Positions 18,268 through 27,953 of a DNA stretch of 64,000 bases are shown here, in pieces. The position numbers and the translations under genes are program-made. Source of the stretch: Virgibacillus sp. 7505 (GTDB lineage Bacteria > Bacillota > Bacilli > Bacillales > Amphibacillaceae); contig NZ_NPBF01000027.1 in assembly GCF_002272135.1 (NCBI RefSeq), forward strand, positions 62,001-126,000. Reading direction: 5' to 3'. Positions within the stretch are counted from its first letter, which is position 1, and each line of letters begins with the position of its first letter. The notes under the pieces were generated by a model. It ran no database searches, had not been told where the DNA came from, and saw only the letters and a program-made list of their open reading frames with translations.

Positions 18268-18792
18268 ATGCAGCAGATGCAACAAAATCCAACCATGGCA
18301 GAACTCACGCCGCTTACGATGGCTGTACTGCCGAAACTCCTCGAAAACGGTCAGCCAGGCTGTGAGGTTATCGAGTCAGAAGATAGTTTTACCTTTCGCA
18401 CCTCTCCAAGCAGATTCATCGATTTGGCCTGCAAGTTTTATGGAAGCAGCTTGAAAGGAAGACAGGCGGGGGTGAAGGATATTTGCGGAATCACGCATAA
18501 GGCCCCGATATCGATAGACCCTGTCAGCGGTATGTATTTCTTTCCCACCTCTTCACCGCTCTCCCATGCATGCTCCTGGATCTCTCATTCCCACATCAAG
18601 CGGATCGAAGCCGCTCCGCATCAGCGAACAACCCTCACCTTTAAGAACGGCCGTACACTAATCCTTGATGTTTCGTATGGATCCATGATGAACCAGGTCC
18701 AGCGTACTGCACAATACCGATTTTTGCTGGATAAGCGGATCAGGCATTTGTGGAAGTATGGCGGGGACCAGATTGCGGAGCCTTTTGTGTAA
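18268..18792 (+). CDS. comK: Competence transcription factor ComK
   Basis: Master regulator of DNA uptake genes, about 174 residues from ATG 18268, which is nine bases after AAAGG. An upstream ATG at 18259 directly abuts AAAGG and is unlikely. Family features are the CEVIESED segment, FYGSSLKGR, and HKAPISIDPVSGMYFFPTSS, a strongly conserved ComK region. ComK binds pairs of AT boxes as a dimer of dimers and activates its own gene in B. subtilis. I could not find a clear AAAA-N5-TTTT K-box between 18141 and 18267. The 3' end overlaps the convergent downstream gene by 53 bp. Confidence 0.92.
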   Translation: MQQMQQNPTMAELTPLTMAVLPKLLENGQPGCEVIESEDSFTFRTSPSRFIDLACKFYGSSLKGRQAGVKDICGITHKAPISIDPVSGMYFFPTSSPLSHACSWISHSHIKRIEAAPHQRTTLTFKNGRTLILDVSYGSMMNQVQRTAQYRFLLDKRIRHLWKYGGDQIAEPFV

Positions 18793-19129
18793 GCTCCATC
18801 AGAATGGCCTCGACTTTCTTCCGTATTGCCGGATTGAAATAATTACGTTTTTCCTCACATTCCTTCGTTATGAAAAGGAATGTGGTGAAGGCGTCGTTTT
18901 TCTCTGCTGTCACAATCTGCATATTATGCTGACGAAGCTGGATGCGCAGCTGGCGCCGCTCCTCCAATGCAGTCTTCTCCATCGATTGTAATGTATGTAA
19001 CAGATGCGCTTTTATCTTATGCTTTCCTTCTTCTACAATCCGGATATCCTGCTGCAGGACAACAATGGCCATTGATAGAAACAGAAAGCGGGATCCCAGC
19101 TTATATTCCGACTCACTAAGACAACGCAT
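18740..19129 (-). CDS. yhjD: YhjD-like protein
   Basis: Protein of 129 residues, probably cytosolic and helical. The C-terminal part, with AFTTFLFITKECEEKRNYF and NPAIRKKVEAIL, matches my memory of B. subtilis YhjD; the N-terminal half is charged and helical. The start ATG follows AGGAGGAAAGGCAT, a strong site. The gene is convergent with comK, overlapping its last 53 bases. In B. subtilis yhjD precedes yhjE and a signal peptidase gene, the same order as here. Function unknown. Confidence 0.8.
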   Translation of the reverse strand: MRCLSESEYKLGSRFLFLSMAIVVLQQDIRIVEEGKHKIKAHLLHTLQSMEKTALEERRQLRIQLRQHNMQIVTAEKNDAFTTFLFITKECEEKRNYFNPAIRKKVEAILMELTQKAPQSGPRHTSTNA

Positions 19130-19330
19130 ATGCCTTTCCTCCTAGATACGAACATGTGTTCCATTATACCCTAAGCTATGTAAAGTGAAAACAGGATAGT
19201 ACAGGTAATTTTCAAATGACTAACCAAATGCAGGAAAAGAAGGGGACATCCTGTCAGACTTTGCATGCTTGGGCTTTTCGTTTAAAATAGATAAAAGATG
19301 TTTTTTTGCTGGGAATAGGAGAATGGTTAG

Positions 19331-19978
19331 ATGGTCTTAGGCGTTGGTTGGAACGACTTAATGGAAATGTTCCGCAATGGAACTTGGGACGATTATGTGA
19401 AGTCCCTGCTTGATCGATATGAGAATCTGGGTCCTATACCCGGCATTTTGCTCCCCTTTCTGGAAGCATTCCTGCCGTTTCTGCCGCTTGTTGTCTTCGT
19501 GTTGACGAACACCGTGGCGTACGGCCTGCTATGGGGCTTCCTATATTCGTGGCTCGGTACGTCACTTGGTGCAATTACTGTTTTCTGGCTGATACGTCGG
19601 TATCGGCATACACGTGTGATCAATTGGCTGCGGCATAACAAACAAGTAAATCGAATAACCGAATGGCTGGATCGACATGGTTTTGGTCCGTTATTCTTAC
19701 TTTTATGCTTTCCATTTTCGCCCTCGGCTATCATCAATGTAGTAGCCGGATTATCGAGAATCAGTGTGCAGCAATTCGCTTTGGCGGTATTTCTCGGTAA
19801 AGCGCTGATGATTTTCTCAATTGCTTATGTCGGTGACAGTCTGACCTCTTTTGCGGAGAACCCGATCAAGACTGTAGTCGTAGCTGTTGCAATCATCCTG
19901 TTCTGGATGGTGGGTAAATACGTGGAAGGAAGATTGAAGAAGAAGAACGAGAAGCAGGAACAGTCACATAAGGATTAA
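19331..19978 (+). CDS. yhjE: TVP38/TMEM64 (SNARE-associated) family membrane protein, YhjE-like
   Basis: Integral membrane protein of 215 residues with hydrophobic segments near 30-50, 55-80, 115-150, 158-175 and 178-198. The DedA-like signature is seen in ITVFWLIRRYRHTRV and LFLLLCFPFSPSAIINVVAGLS, where the re-entrant loop and conserved prolines lie. Members are thought to act in lipid or membrane homeostasis as flippase-like proteins; the exact activity is unknown. The charged C-terminus (RLKKKNEKQEQS) is cytosolic. It immediately precedes the signal peptidase gene, as yhjE precedes sipV in B. subtilis. Confidence 0.88.
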   Translation: MVLGVGWNDLMEMFRNGTWDDYVKSLLDRYENLGPIPGILLPFLEAFLPFLPLVVFVLTNTVAYGLLWGFLYSWLGTSLGAITVFWLIRRYRHTRVINWLRHNKQVNRITEWLDRHGFGPLFLLLCFPFSPSAIINVVAGLSRISVQQFALAVFLGKALMIFSIAYVGDSLTSFAENPIKTVVVAVAIILFWMVGKYVEGRLKKKNEKQEQSHKD

Positions 19979-19989
19979 AGCTATTCGAG

Positions 19990-20022
19990 CCGGGGTAAAG
20001 TGTTGCAAAACACTTACACCGG
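19990..20022 (+). promoter_or_regulatory. Leader hairpin overlapping the signal peptidase ribosome binding site
   Basis: CCGGGGTAAAGTGTT and AACACTTACACCGG form a near-perfect stem with a GCAA loop. The last two G residues are also the first two of GGAGG at 20021-20025. No T run follows, so it is not a standard terminator. Confidence 0.5.
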
Positions 20023-20032
20023 AGGAAAGCAC

Positions 20033-20575
20033 ATGAAAAAGAATAAACGTTGGAAGTTTTTCTTCCTGTTTGCCGGCATCGTGCTTTTGATTTTCTTTTC
20101 CAGAGAATTAATCTTTGCGGATTATCGAGTGGAAGGGGAGTCAATGGAGCCGACCTTGCAGGACGGTAACTTCCTGATGGTGAACAAGTTCATGAACGAC
20201 GCAGATAGTATCCAGCGTTTCGATGTCATCGTCTTTCACGCAACAGAGGATGAGGATTATGTGAAACGGGTCATTGGAATGCCAGGGGATGCAGTAGAAG
20301 TTAGAAATGACAGACTGTTCGTAAACGATGAATACAGACCGGAGCATTATCTGGAAACGTATAAAGATGATGTCGATGGTCAGCTGACGTATGATTTCAC
20401 ATTGGAAGACGTTACCGGGCGAACGACAGTACCGGAAGGAATGCTGTTCGTAATGGGTGATAATCGAAGAGACAGCCTTGATAGCCGCTCATTTGGATTC
20501 ATCCCGATTGAACAAGTTGTCGGGAAGGTGGATGCCCACTTTTGGCCGGTGTCCGCATCTGGACTTGGAGTTTAG
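20033..20575 (+). CDS. sipV: Signal peptidase I (SipV/SipS type)
   Basis: Membrane serine protease of 180 residues that removes signal peptides from Sec and Tat substrates on the outer face of the membrane. One N-terminal membrane segment (about 8-24) is followed by the catalytic Ser37 in VEGESMEPTL and Lys78 in YVKRVIGMPGD, the Ser-Lys dyad. The box MGDNRRDSLDSRSFG lies near residue 143. The start ATG 20033 follows GGAGGAAAGCAC. The short P-type form is typical of Bacillaceae. The symbol is chosen from gene order (yhjE-sipV); the paralog identity is uncertain. Confidence 0.92.
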   Translation: MKKNKRWKFFFLFAGIVLLIFFSRELIFADYRVEGESMEPTLQDGNFLMVNKFMNDADSIQRFDVIVFHATEDEDYVKRVIGMPGDAVEVRNDRLFVNDEYRPEHYLETYKDDVDGQLTYDFTLEDVTGRTTVPEGMLFVMGDNRRDSLDSRSFGFIPIEQVVGKVDAHFWPVSASGLGV

Positions 20576-20604
20576 CTCCTTATCTTTTGATAAGGAGCTT
20601 TTCC
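20574..20604 (+). terminator. Terminator of the signal peptidase gene
   Basis: Perfect 11-bp stem AGCTCCTTATC / GATAAGGAGCT with loop TTTT, then TTTTCC. Confidence 0.8.
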
Positions 20605-20704
20605 AGTATATACAAGCGAACAAACGTGCGCATCTGTTTTCCCTTAAACCGCTGGACATGATAGAATAAGATTACTAGTTTGGAAGACAGGAGTGGAGCT
20701 AAGA

Positions 20705-23700
20705 ATGGGTGTACGTTTTATCATCGGCCGGTCCGGAGCAGGCAAAAGCCGTGCATGTCTCGATGAGATTGCAGCTAAATTAAAAAGTGATCCGATGGGA
20801 TCTAATATATTTTATCTGGTTCCGGACCAGATGACCTTTCAGCAGGAGCAGGCGCTGATCAGGCAAACCGGTGTAGAAGGAAGCATCCGTGCACAGGTAT
20901 ACAGTCTATCGCGTCTGGCTTGGTATGTCCTGCAGGAGACAGGCGGCGCAACCAAGCAGTTCGTTACCTCGACAGGCATTCAGATGATGCTCCGTAAGAT
21001 TACCGAGGAACGTAAATCTGACTGGAATGTTTTCCAGAAAGCGATCGAGAAAAACGGCTTTATGGGGCAGCTGGAAAGCATGATCACAGAGCTGAAGCGC
21101 TATCGTGTTACGCCGGAGCTTCTGCATGCCCAAATTCGGGAGATGGAGCAGTTCCAACAGCAGCACTCCCCTGAAGTTACACTTCGGGATAAGCTGGAGG
21201 ATATCAGCTACATTTACGATCGACTGACCGCGCTGTTACGGGACAAGTATATTGACAGTGAGGACCAGCTGCATTTGCTGGCATCAAAAATACCATTGTC
21301 GCGTTCTGTCAAAGGGTCAGAGATTTACCTGGATGGGTTCCACCAATTCACGCCGCAGGAGCTGGAGGTAATCGGTGCATTGATGACAGAAGCGGAGCAA
21401 GTGACAGTGACACTCACATTGGACGGGGCAAACCGCCAGGATGTGGACGAGCTGGATTTGTTTGCACGCACGCATGAAACATTCCTTCAAATTAAACAGA
21501 CGGCGCAGGAAAGAAATGTACCAGTCACTTCCATCGAGCAGCTCAACCCTGCCGATGGTCGTTTCGGACATAACCCTGCCTTTCTGCATTTAGAGAAGCA
21601 TTTAGAGACGCGCCCAGCACCATCATTGAAGCAGGAAGTACCAATCACTTTGGCACAGGCAGTCCATCCAAGAGCAGAAGTCGAAGGTGCGGCACAGGAG
21701 ATTGTCAAGCTCGTACGGGAGAAAGGCTACCGTTATCAGGATATTGCTTTGCTTCTCAGGCAGGCAGATGTATATCATGAGCTGATTGAAACAGTATTTG
21801 CGGATTATCATATCCCTGTTTTTATTGACCAAAAGAAGCCTATGATTCATCACCCGCTGCTGGAACTGATTCGATCAGGGATGGAAGTCGTTGACGGGAA
21901 TTGGCGTTATGAGGCTGTATTCCGTGTTTTAAAGACCGGATTCATACCATCGACTGATGAGGTTTATCCACTGACTGAGGAAGCAATTGATGAATTGGAG
22001 AATTATTGTCTTGAATATGGTATTCGCTCCAGAGATCGCTGGCTGCAGAAAGAAGACTGGATTTTCCAGCGGTTCCGCGGGTTTGATACGACACGGCAAA
22101 CCGATAAGGAACTGGAAACGCAGAAACGGATCAATCACTATCGCCGTCAAGTAGCGGATGCAATGAAGAAATTTGATCGGAAGCTGCGGGAAGGCAAGAC
22201 ATTCCGTGAGCGCTCGATTGCGGTTTACAATTGGCTGGAACAGCTAAAGGTACCGCAGCGCCTTGAGGAAATGCAAGTCATTTTCGACGATCGCGGGGAG
22301 CTGGAAAGAGCAAGGGAACAGGACCAAGTATGGGATAGCGTACTTCAGCTGTTGGATGAAGCAGTGGAGATTGTCGGGGATGAGCGTGTTTCCCTGCAAG
22401 TTTTCCGCCACACAATGGAGACTGGTTTTGAATCGCTTGAATTCGCCCATATCCCGCCTAGTTTGGATCAGGTTATTGTCGGTACGATCGACCATAGTAA
22501 AGTAAGCGGATTGAAATGTGCTTTCCTGCTGGGAGTCAACGAAGGTGTGTGGCCGATGAAGCCGAAGCCTGATGGACTGATCAGTGAGGAGGACAGGGAA
22601 GTACTGGCTGTATATGGCTTACAGCTTGCGGCTGGAAGCAAGCGTCAGCTGTTGGATGAGAGCTTTTACATGTATCTTGCGTTTACGGCAGCGAGTGAGC
22701 GGCTTTGGGTAAGCTATCCGATCAGTGACCAGGAAGGAAAAGCGAAAATGGCTTCCTCGCTCGTACAGCGCATGAAGGACTTATTCGACTGGTGCTGTGA
22801 CGAGCGCATGCTTCAGGATCCGGAGGACAGCCTGGATACGGCCCGTTTTGTTGCTACCATCGATCAGAGCCGGTCTGCGCTTACGACTCAGCTTGCACGT
22901 AAAATGCGGGGATATCCAGTTCATCCTGTTTGGGATAGCGTACTGAACTGGTTCATCAGCCATGAGAGCGCAGAGGAGCTGACAGGTAGAATACTCCAAA
23001 GCCTCTTCTACCGGAACGAAACAGAGGATTTGGCGGAAGAGACGAAGGAGCAGCTTTTCCCGAAAAAAGTAAAAGCAAGTGTATCGCGTTTGGAAACCTA
23101 CTATCGCTGTTCCTATCAGCATTTTGCCAAGTACAGCCTTGGATTGGAAAACAGACGGACATACAAGCTGGATGCCCCGGATATCGGACAGCTTTTCCAT
23201 GAAGCATTAAAGCAAATCACGGATTGGGTACAGCTGGAAGGACGGAATTATGCGCAGCTGAATAAGGAAGATGCAACTGGATATGCAAAACGGGCGATGG
23301 GCAACCTGGCACCTGTATTGCAAAACCAGATTCTCCATAGCTCCAACCGGTTCAAGTATATCCAGCAAAAGCTTCAGGAAATCATCGCACGTGCTGCCTA
23401 CACGCTGAGTGAACAGGCGCGGCAAAGCAAGTTCTCCCCAGTCGGGCTTGAGCTTGACTTTGGGGAAAATCAGACATTGCCACCAATTGAGATCACGCTG
23501 CCAAATGGCTATGATGTACAGCTGAGAGGACGAATTGACCGCGTCGACAAAGCGATCGATCAGGAGGATCTGTTTCTTCGCATCATCGATTACAAATCAA
23601 GCAGCAAAGCGCTGAATCTTACAGAAGTCTACTATGGTCTCGCACTCCAGATGCTCGCTTATCTGGATGTAGTGCTGTCTCATTCAGAACAGTGGCTCGG

Positions 23701-24208
23701 TCTTAAAGCTACCCCGGCAGGTGTATTGTATTTCCATGTGCATAATCCGCTGATTTCGCAATCGAGCAGATCACAGGTGGATATCGAGGACGAGATATTC
23801 AAGAAATTCAAGATGCAAGGTATGCTGCTGGAGAACGAATCTGTTGCCCGTATGATGGATACATCACTGGAATCAGGAATGAGTAAGATCATTCCCGCTG
23901 GTCTGAAAAAAGATGGTGCATTCCGTGCTGGTTCGCAGACAGCTGACCGAGACACTTTCCAGGCTTTGCAGCAGCATACTAGATTTCTAATGGAGCAAGC
24001 TGGACTGGATATCACGAATGGCGGTGTGCATTTGAATCCATACCGCCATCACGATAGAAGTGCTTGTACATTTTGTGATTTCAAGGCAGTATGCCAATTT
24101 GACGCATCACTTGCCGGCAATAAATATCGTGCAATAAAAGATATGAAGGATGAAGATGTATTGAATAGCATCAAAAAGGAGGTGGAACGACATGGTAAAG
24201 TGGACTGA
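20705..24208 (+). CDS. addB: ATP-dependent helicase/nuclease subunit B (AddB)
   Basis: Subunit of the AddAB double-strand break resection enzyme, 1167 residues. The N-terminus has a Walker A-like GRSGAGKS motif. The central part is the helicase-like domain that recognises Chi in this family rather than translocating. The C-terminal RecB-type nuclease domain has FHEALKQI, DRVDKA and IIDYKSSSKAL near residue 960. A four-cysteine iron-sulfur staple is made by one Cys in YYRCSYQHF and three in SACTFCDFKAVCQF. The start ATG 20705 follows GGAGCTAAGA; an in-frame GTG at 20693 is less likely. It overlaps addA by 17 bases. Confidence 0.95.
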   Translation: MGVRFIIGRSGAGKSRACLDEIAAKLKSDPMGSNIFYLVPDQMTFQQEQALIRQTGVEGSIRAQVYSLSRLAWYVLQETGGATKQFVTSTGIQMMLRKITEERKSDWNVFQKAIEKNGFMGQLESMITELKRYRVTPELLHAQIREMEQFQQQHSPEVTLRDKLEDISYIYDRLTALLRDKYIDSEDQLHLLASKIPLSRSVKGSEIYLDGFHQFTPQELEVIGALMTEAEQVTVTLTLDGANRQDVDELDLFARTHETFLQIKQTAQERNVPVTSIEQLNPADGRFGHNPAFLHLEKHLETRPAPSLKQEVPITLAQAVHPRAEVEGAAQEIVKLVREKGYRYQDIALLLRQADVYHELIETVFADYHIPVFIDQKKPMIHHPLLELIRSGMEVVDGNWRYEAVFRVLKTGFIPSTDEVYPLTEEAIDELENYCLEYGIRSRDRWLQKEDWIFQRFRGFDTTRQTDKELETQKRINHYRRQVADAMKKFDRKLREGKTFRERSIAVYNWLEQLKVPQRLEEMQVIFDDRGELERAREQDQVWDSVLQLLDEAVEIVGDERVSLQVFRHTMETGFESLEFAHIPPSLDQVIVGTIDHSKVSGLKCAFLLGVNEGVWPMKPKPDGLISEEDREVLAVYGLQLAAGSKRQLLDESFYMYLAFTAASERLWVSYPISDQEGKAKMASSLVQRMKDLFDWCCDERMLQDPEDSLDTARFVATIDQSRSALTTQLARKMRGYPVHPVWDSVLNWFISHESAEELTGRILQSLFYRNETEDLAEETKEQLFPKKVKASVSRLETYYRCSYQHFAKYSLGLENRRTYKLDAPDIGQLFHEALKQITDWVQLEGRNYAQLNKEDATGYAKRAMGNLAPVLQNQILHSSNRFKYIQQKLQEIIARAAYTLSEQARQSKFSPVGLELDFGENQTLPPIEITLPNGYDVQLRGRIDRVDKAIDQEDLFLRIIDYKSSSKALNLTEVYYGLALQMLAYLDVVLSHSEQWLGLKATPAGVLYFHVHNPLISQSSRSQVDIEDEIFKKFKMQGMLLENESVARMMDTSLESGMSKIIPAGLKKDGAFRAGSQTADRDTFQALQQHTRFLMEQAGLDITNGGVHLNPYRHHDRSACTFCDFKAVCQFDASLAGNKYRAIKDMKDEDVLNSIKKEVERHGKVD

Positions 24209-27200
24209 TGAACAGCAGCTTGCTATTGACGCCAAAGGACATGATATCTTAGTCGCGGCTGCAGCTGGTTCAGGGAAGACGGCTGTTCTCGTTGAACGGA
24301 TTATCCAAAAGCTTGTGAATCAAACTGACCCGGTCGATATCGATCAGCTGCTAGTCGTGACTTTCACAAATGCAGCTGCACAAGAGATGCGCAGCCGGAT
24401 CGGAACGGCGCTCGAAAAGGCTTTGGAGGCGAATCCTTCTTCGCAGCATCTTCGCAAGCAGCTGTCATTACTGCAGAATGCTTCCATTTCCACGCTCCAC
24501 TCGTTCTGCCTGGACGTTGTACGTAAATATGCGTATTTGCTGGATCTGGATCCAGGTTTCCGTATTGCAGATGACTTGGAAGCAGATTTGATCCGTCAGG
24601 AAGTAATTGGGGAGCTGCTGGAGGAATGGTACGGTAAAGAAGGCGAAGAGCAAGCAGCTTTCTTTGGCGTTGTTGATCGTTTCAGTAATGACCGCAATGA
24701 CTTGGAAGTGGAAGATCTCATTCTGAAATTATATGATTTCGCTACCCAGAATCCATACCCAGAAGCTTGGCTCGATCAGATGGCAGAATTGTATAATGTG
24801 TCTGCTATACAGGATGAGAATGAGCTGCCTTGGCTGCAAGTGCTGAAGCGCGAAGCAAACGATCAGCTGCAGGCGATGCTGCAGGAAGCAGACCAGGGGC
24901 TCGCGCTCACACGCGAACCGGATGGGCCGTATCATTACGCAGAAACGTTCGAGGCTGAAAGAAAGTTCATCGCCGAAGCGAAGCTACTTGTGGAAGGCAG
25001 CTGGAATGACGCTGTAAGTTTCATCAAAGAGCAATCATTCGGCAGACTTTCCAGTAAAAAGGTTGAATGTGATGATATGAAAAAATCGCAGGCAAAAGCG
25101 CTGAGAGATTCTTATAAGAAGAGATGGGGCAAGCTTGCTGGTGATTGGTTTGCTAGGAAGCTCGAAGTCTATTTGACGGATGTGCTCGAGCTTTATCCGT
25201 CAATCCAGCAGCTCGCATTGCTCGTCAAGCAATTCCGCAGCCGTTATCAGTTGGAGAAACGGGAGCGGGCTTTAGTCGATTTCTCAGATCTGGAGCATTT
25301 TTGCCTTGAGGTGCTGATCGATGAAAACAGCACACCGGAACAGATCATTCCCTCAAGCATTGCGGAAAGCTATCAGAACCGGTTCAAGGAACTATTATTG
25401 GATGAATACCAGGATACAAACCTTGTACAGGAAACACTTGTTACATTGATTTCTGACCGTTCAGGAAGCGGTAATATGTTCATGGTTGGAGATGTCAAAC
25501 AAAGTATCTACCGTTTCCGTCATGCGGAACCTACATTATTCCTGAATAAGTACAAGTCTTTTTCTGACCCGGAACATCCTGCTATGCGCATTGATTTGGC
25601 AAGTAACTTCCGCAGCAGGCAGCAAGTGCTGGACGGAGCGAATTATATTTTCAGGCAGCTTTTCTCAGAAGACGTTGGGGAAATGCAGTACGAAAAAGAA
25701 GCGGAACTCATCTATGCAAATAAAATGTATGATGATTTGAAACAGGATGATACCGACGTCGAACTAGTCATCATCAATCGCGACGGTACCGAAGAAGCTG
25801 AAGATGCTGACACGGACACCGAAATGGTGGAGGACCTGGAGAAGGCACAGCTGGAAGGTCGTGCATACAGCAGGATGATTCAGCAATGGATCGGTCACGA
25901 TGGCCACGATGCGATGAAGGTTGTCGATAAATCGACACAGCAGCAGCGTGATATTCAGTATCGGGATATTGTCATCCTGCTGCGATCTATGACATGGGCA
26001 CCGGCAATCGTGGAAGAACTAAAGCAGCGGGGCATTCCAGTATACGCAGAGCTTTCAACGGGCTATCTGGAAGCCATTGAGATCAAAGTGATGATGAGTG
26101 TGCTGAAAATCATTGATAACCCGCTTCAGGACATACCGTTCGCTGCCGTTTTGCGTTCTCCTATCATTGGTCTGAAGGAAGACGATCTTGCCAAAATAAG
26201 ACTCGCAGATCAGCGAAGCAGCTATTACGAAGCGGCTAGGGCCTATGTTCGAACTGCGAATGATGAGATTTCCATCAAAATCGAACGGCTGCTGGAATGG
26301 CTTCGCTCTTGGAGAATGGAAGCAAGACAGGGAGCATTGTCAGCATTGATTTGGTCGATCATGAGGGAGACAGGCTACTATGATTTTGTCGGCGGCATAC
26401 CAGGCGGACGGCAGCGTCAGGCGAATCTTCGTGCCCTTTATGATCGAGCTAGAAACTATGAAAATACATCATTCCGCGGATTGTTCCGCTTTGTGAAGTT
26501 CATCGAACGTATGGAAGAACGCGGAGATGATTTAGGAGCTGCGAAGGCTTTAGGTGAACAGGAAGACGTCGTTCGGATTATGACGATTCATAAAAGTAAG
26601 GGACTTGAGTTTCCAGTCGTCATCACTGGTGCGATGGATAAAACATTCAACCAGCAGGATTTGAGAGAACGCTATTTGCTGCATAAAGATTTAGGGTTTG
26701 GCAGTAAATATATTGATCCAGTGAAAAGGCTTATGTATCCTACATTGATTTACCATGCATTAAAGGCAGAGAAACAGCGGGAATCAATAGCAGAAGAGAT
26801 GCGCGTACTTTATGTTGCTTTGACACGTGCAAAAGAAAAACTGGTGATGGTCGGCAATGTCGCATCATTAGAGAAAAAGCTGCAAAAGTGGCGTCAGGTG
26901 GCGGATCATCCGTCTTGGGTACTGCCTTCGCATTATCGCCTGGAAGCAACATCCTATTTGGATTGGGTAGCACCTGCGCTAATGCGTCATGAACAAGCAA
27001 TGGAACTGAGAGCAGAAGAGCTATCACAGCACTTGCCGGCAGAAATCACAGCAGATAGATCCCAGTGGCTAATCCGTATCCAAGAAAGCAGAGATTATCT
27101 AACCTCTGAGGAACAGGAAGAAGAAGCTAACCAAGAGCTGCTTCAACGTATCACTGACTGGAATCCGGGTGAAGAGGATCCGGATTGGAAGGAAGAAGTG

Positions 27201-27917
27201 GAAAATCGGCTGACTTATCATTACCCGCATACAGAAGCCACAAGGTTCCGGGCAAAGCAGACAGTAACGGAAATCAAGCGCCAGCGGGAAATACGGGACA
27301 GCTATAGTGATAGTGGTATAGTGAACCGTATCCAGCAAAGAGCACCGATCTCAAGCAGACCGCGTTTCCTGCAGGAAGCGAAGGAACTTACACCGGCAGA
27401 GCGAGGCAGTGCGGTCCATGCTGTCCTGCAGCAGCTTGATATCCGAAGGGAATGGGATAAGAAGAAGCTGGAGGAATTTCTGTTTGAATTGGTAGACAAG
27501 GAATTTTTACAGCAGGAAGCTGCCGCATCGATTGATGTGGAGCGGATACTGGATTTCCTGGAGTCTCCAATAGCAGATCGCATACGCCGAGCTAAGCACT
27601 TCTATCGAGAAACACCGTTTACTTTGGCACTGCCGGCGAATGAACTGTACAATGACTGGACAGGTGCGGCTTCTGACAGAGTAGTTGTTCAAGGAGTGGT
27701 GGATCAAATTCTAGTGGAGGATGATGGACTTGTACTCCTGGATTACAAAACGGATTCACTTTATGGAGAAGATCCGAATAGGAGAGCTGAGATTCTGACG
27801 GAGAAGTATCGGGTACAGATCGAGCTATACGCAAAAGCAATCGAACGGATTTGGAAGAAGCCGGTCAAGGAAAGGTATCTCTACTTCTTTGATAAAGGTC
27901 TCTTGCGACAAGTATGA
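24192..27917 (+). CDS. addA: ATP-dependent helicase/nuclease subunit A (AddA)
   Basis: Main motor subunit of AddAB, 1241 residues, full length. The UvrD-type helicase has Walker A AAAAGSGKTAVL near residues 22-33, motif II LLLDEYQDTN near 402, motif III GDVKQSIYRFR, motif V TIHKSKGLEFPVV near 800 and motif VI RVLYVALTRAKEKL. The C-terminal RecB-family nuclease has GSAVHAVLQQ and LLDYKTDSLYG near 1180, so both helicase and nuclease activities look intact. The start ATG 24192 overlaps addB. A terminator follows directly; the sbcD-sbcC pair found next in B. subtilis is absent. Confidence 0.96.
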   Translation: MVKWTDEQQLAIDAKGHDILVAAAAGSGKTAVLVERIIQKLVNQTDPVDIDQLLVVTFTNAAAQEMRSRIGTALEKALEANPSSQHLRKQLSLLQNASISTLHSFCLDVVRKYAYLLDLDPGFRIADDLEADLIRQEVIGELLEEWYGKEGEEQAAFFGVVDRFSNDRNDLEVEDLILKLYDFATQNPYPEAWLDQMAELYNVSAIQDENELPWLQVLKREANDQLQAMLQEADQGLALTREPDGPYHYAETFEAERKFIAEAKLLVEGSWNDAVSFIKEQSFGRLSSKKVECDDMKKSQAKALRDSYKKRWGKLAGDWFARKLEVYLTDVLELYPSIQQLALLVKQFRSRYQLEKRERALVDFSDLEHFCLEVLIDENSTPEQIIPSSIAESYQNRFKELLLDEYQDTNLVQETLVTLISDRSGSGNMFMVGDVKQSIYRFRHAEPTLFLNKYKSFSDPEHPAMRIDLASNFRSRQQVLDGANYIFRQLFSEDVGEMQYEKEAELIYANKMYDDLKQDDTDVELVIINRDGTEEAEDADTDTEMVEDLEKAQLEGRAYSRMIQQWIGHDGHDAMKVVDKSTQQQRDIQYRDIVILLRSMTWAPAIVEELKQRGIPVYAELSTGYLEAIEIKVMMSVLKIIDNPLQDIPFAAVLRSPIIGLKEDDLAKIRLADQRSSYYEAARAYVRTANDEISIKIERLLEWLRSWRMEARQGALSALIWSIMRETGYYDFVGGIPGGRQRQANLRALYDRARNYENTSFRGLFRFVKFIERMEERGDDLGAAKALGEQEDVVRIMTIHKSKGLEFPVVITGAMDKTFNQQDLRERYLLHKDLGFGSKYIDPVKRLMYPTLIYHALKAEKQRESIAEEMRVLYVALTRAKEKLVMVGNVASLEKKLQKWRQVADHPSWVLPSHYRLEATSYLDWVAPALMRHEQAMELRAEELSQHLPAEITADRSQWLIRIQESRDYLTSEEQEEEANQELLQRITDWNPGEEDPDWKEEVENRLTYHYPHTEATRFRAKQTVTEIKRQREIRDSYSDSGIVNRIQQRAPISSRPRFLQEAKELTPAERGSAVHAVLQQLDIRREWDKKKLEEFLFELVDKEFLQQEAAASIDVERILDFLESPIADRIRRAKHFYRETPFTLALPANELYNDWTGAASDRVVVQGVVDQILVEDDGLVLLDYKTDSLYGEDPNRRAEILTEKYRVQIELYAKAIERIWKKPVKERYLYFFDKGLLRQV

Positions 27918-27920
27918 GAA

Positions 27921-27953
27921 AAGGAGACAGCCACCGTGGGCTGTCTCCTTTTT
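27921..27953. terminator. Terminator after addA
   Basis: Perfect 10-bp stem GGAGACAGCC / GGCTGTCTCC with loop ACCGTG and five T residues; on the left AAAA lets it also serve the convergent gene. Confidence 0.88.
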
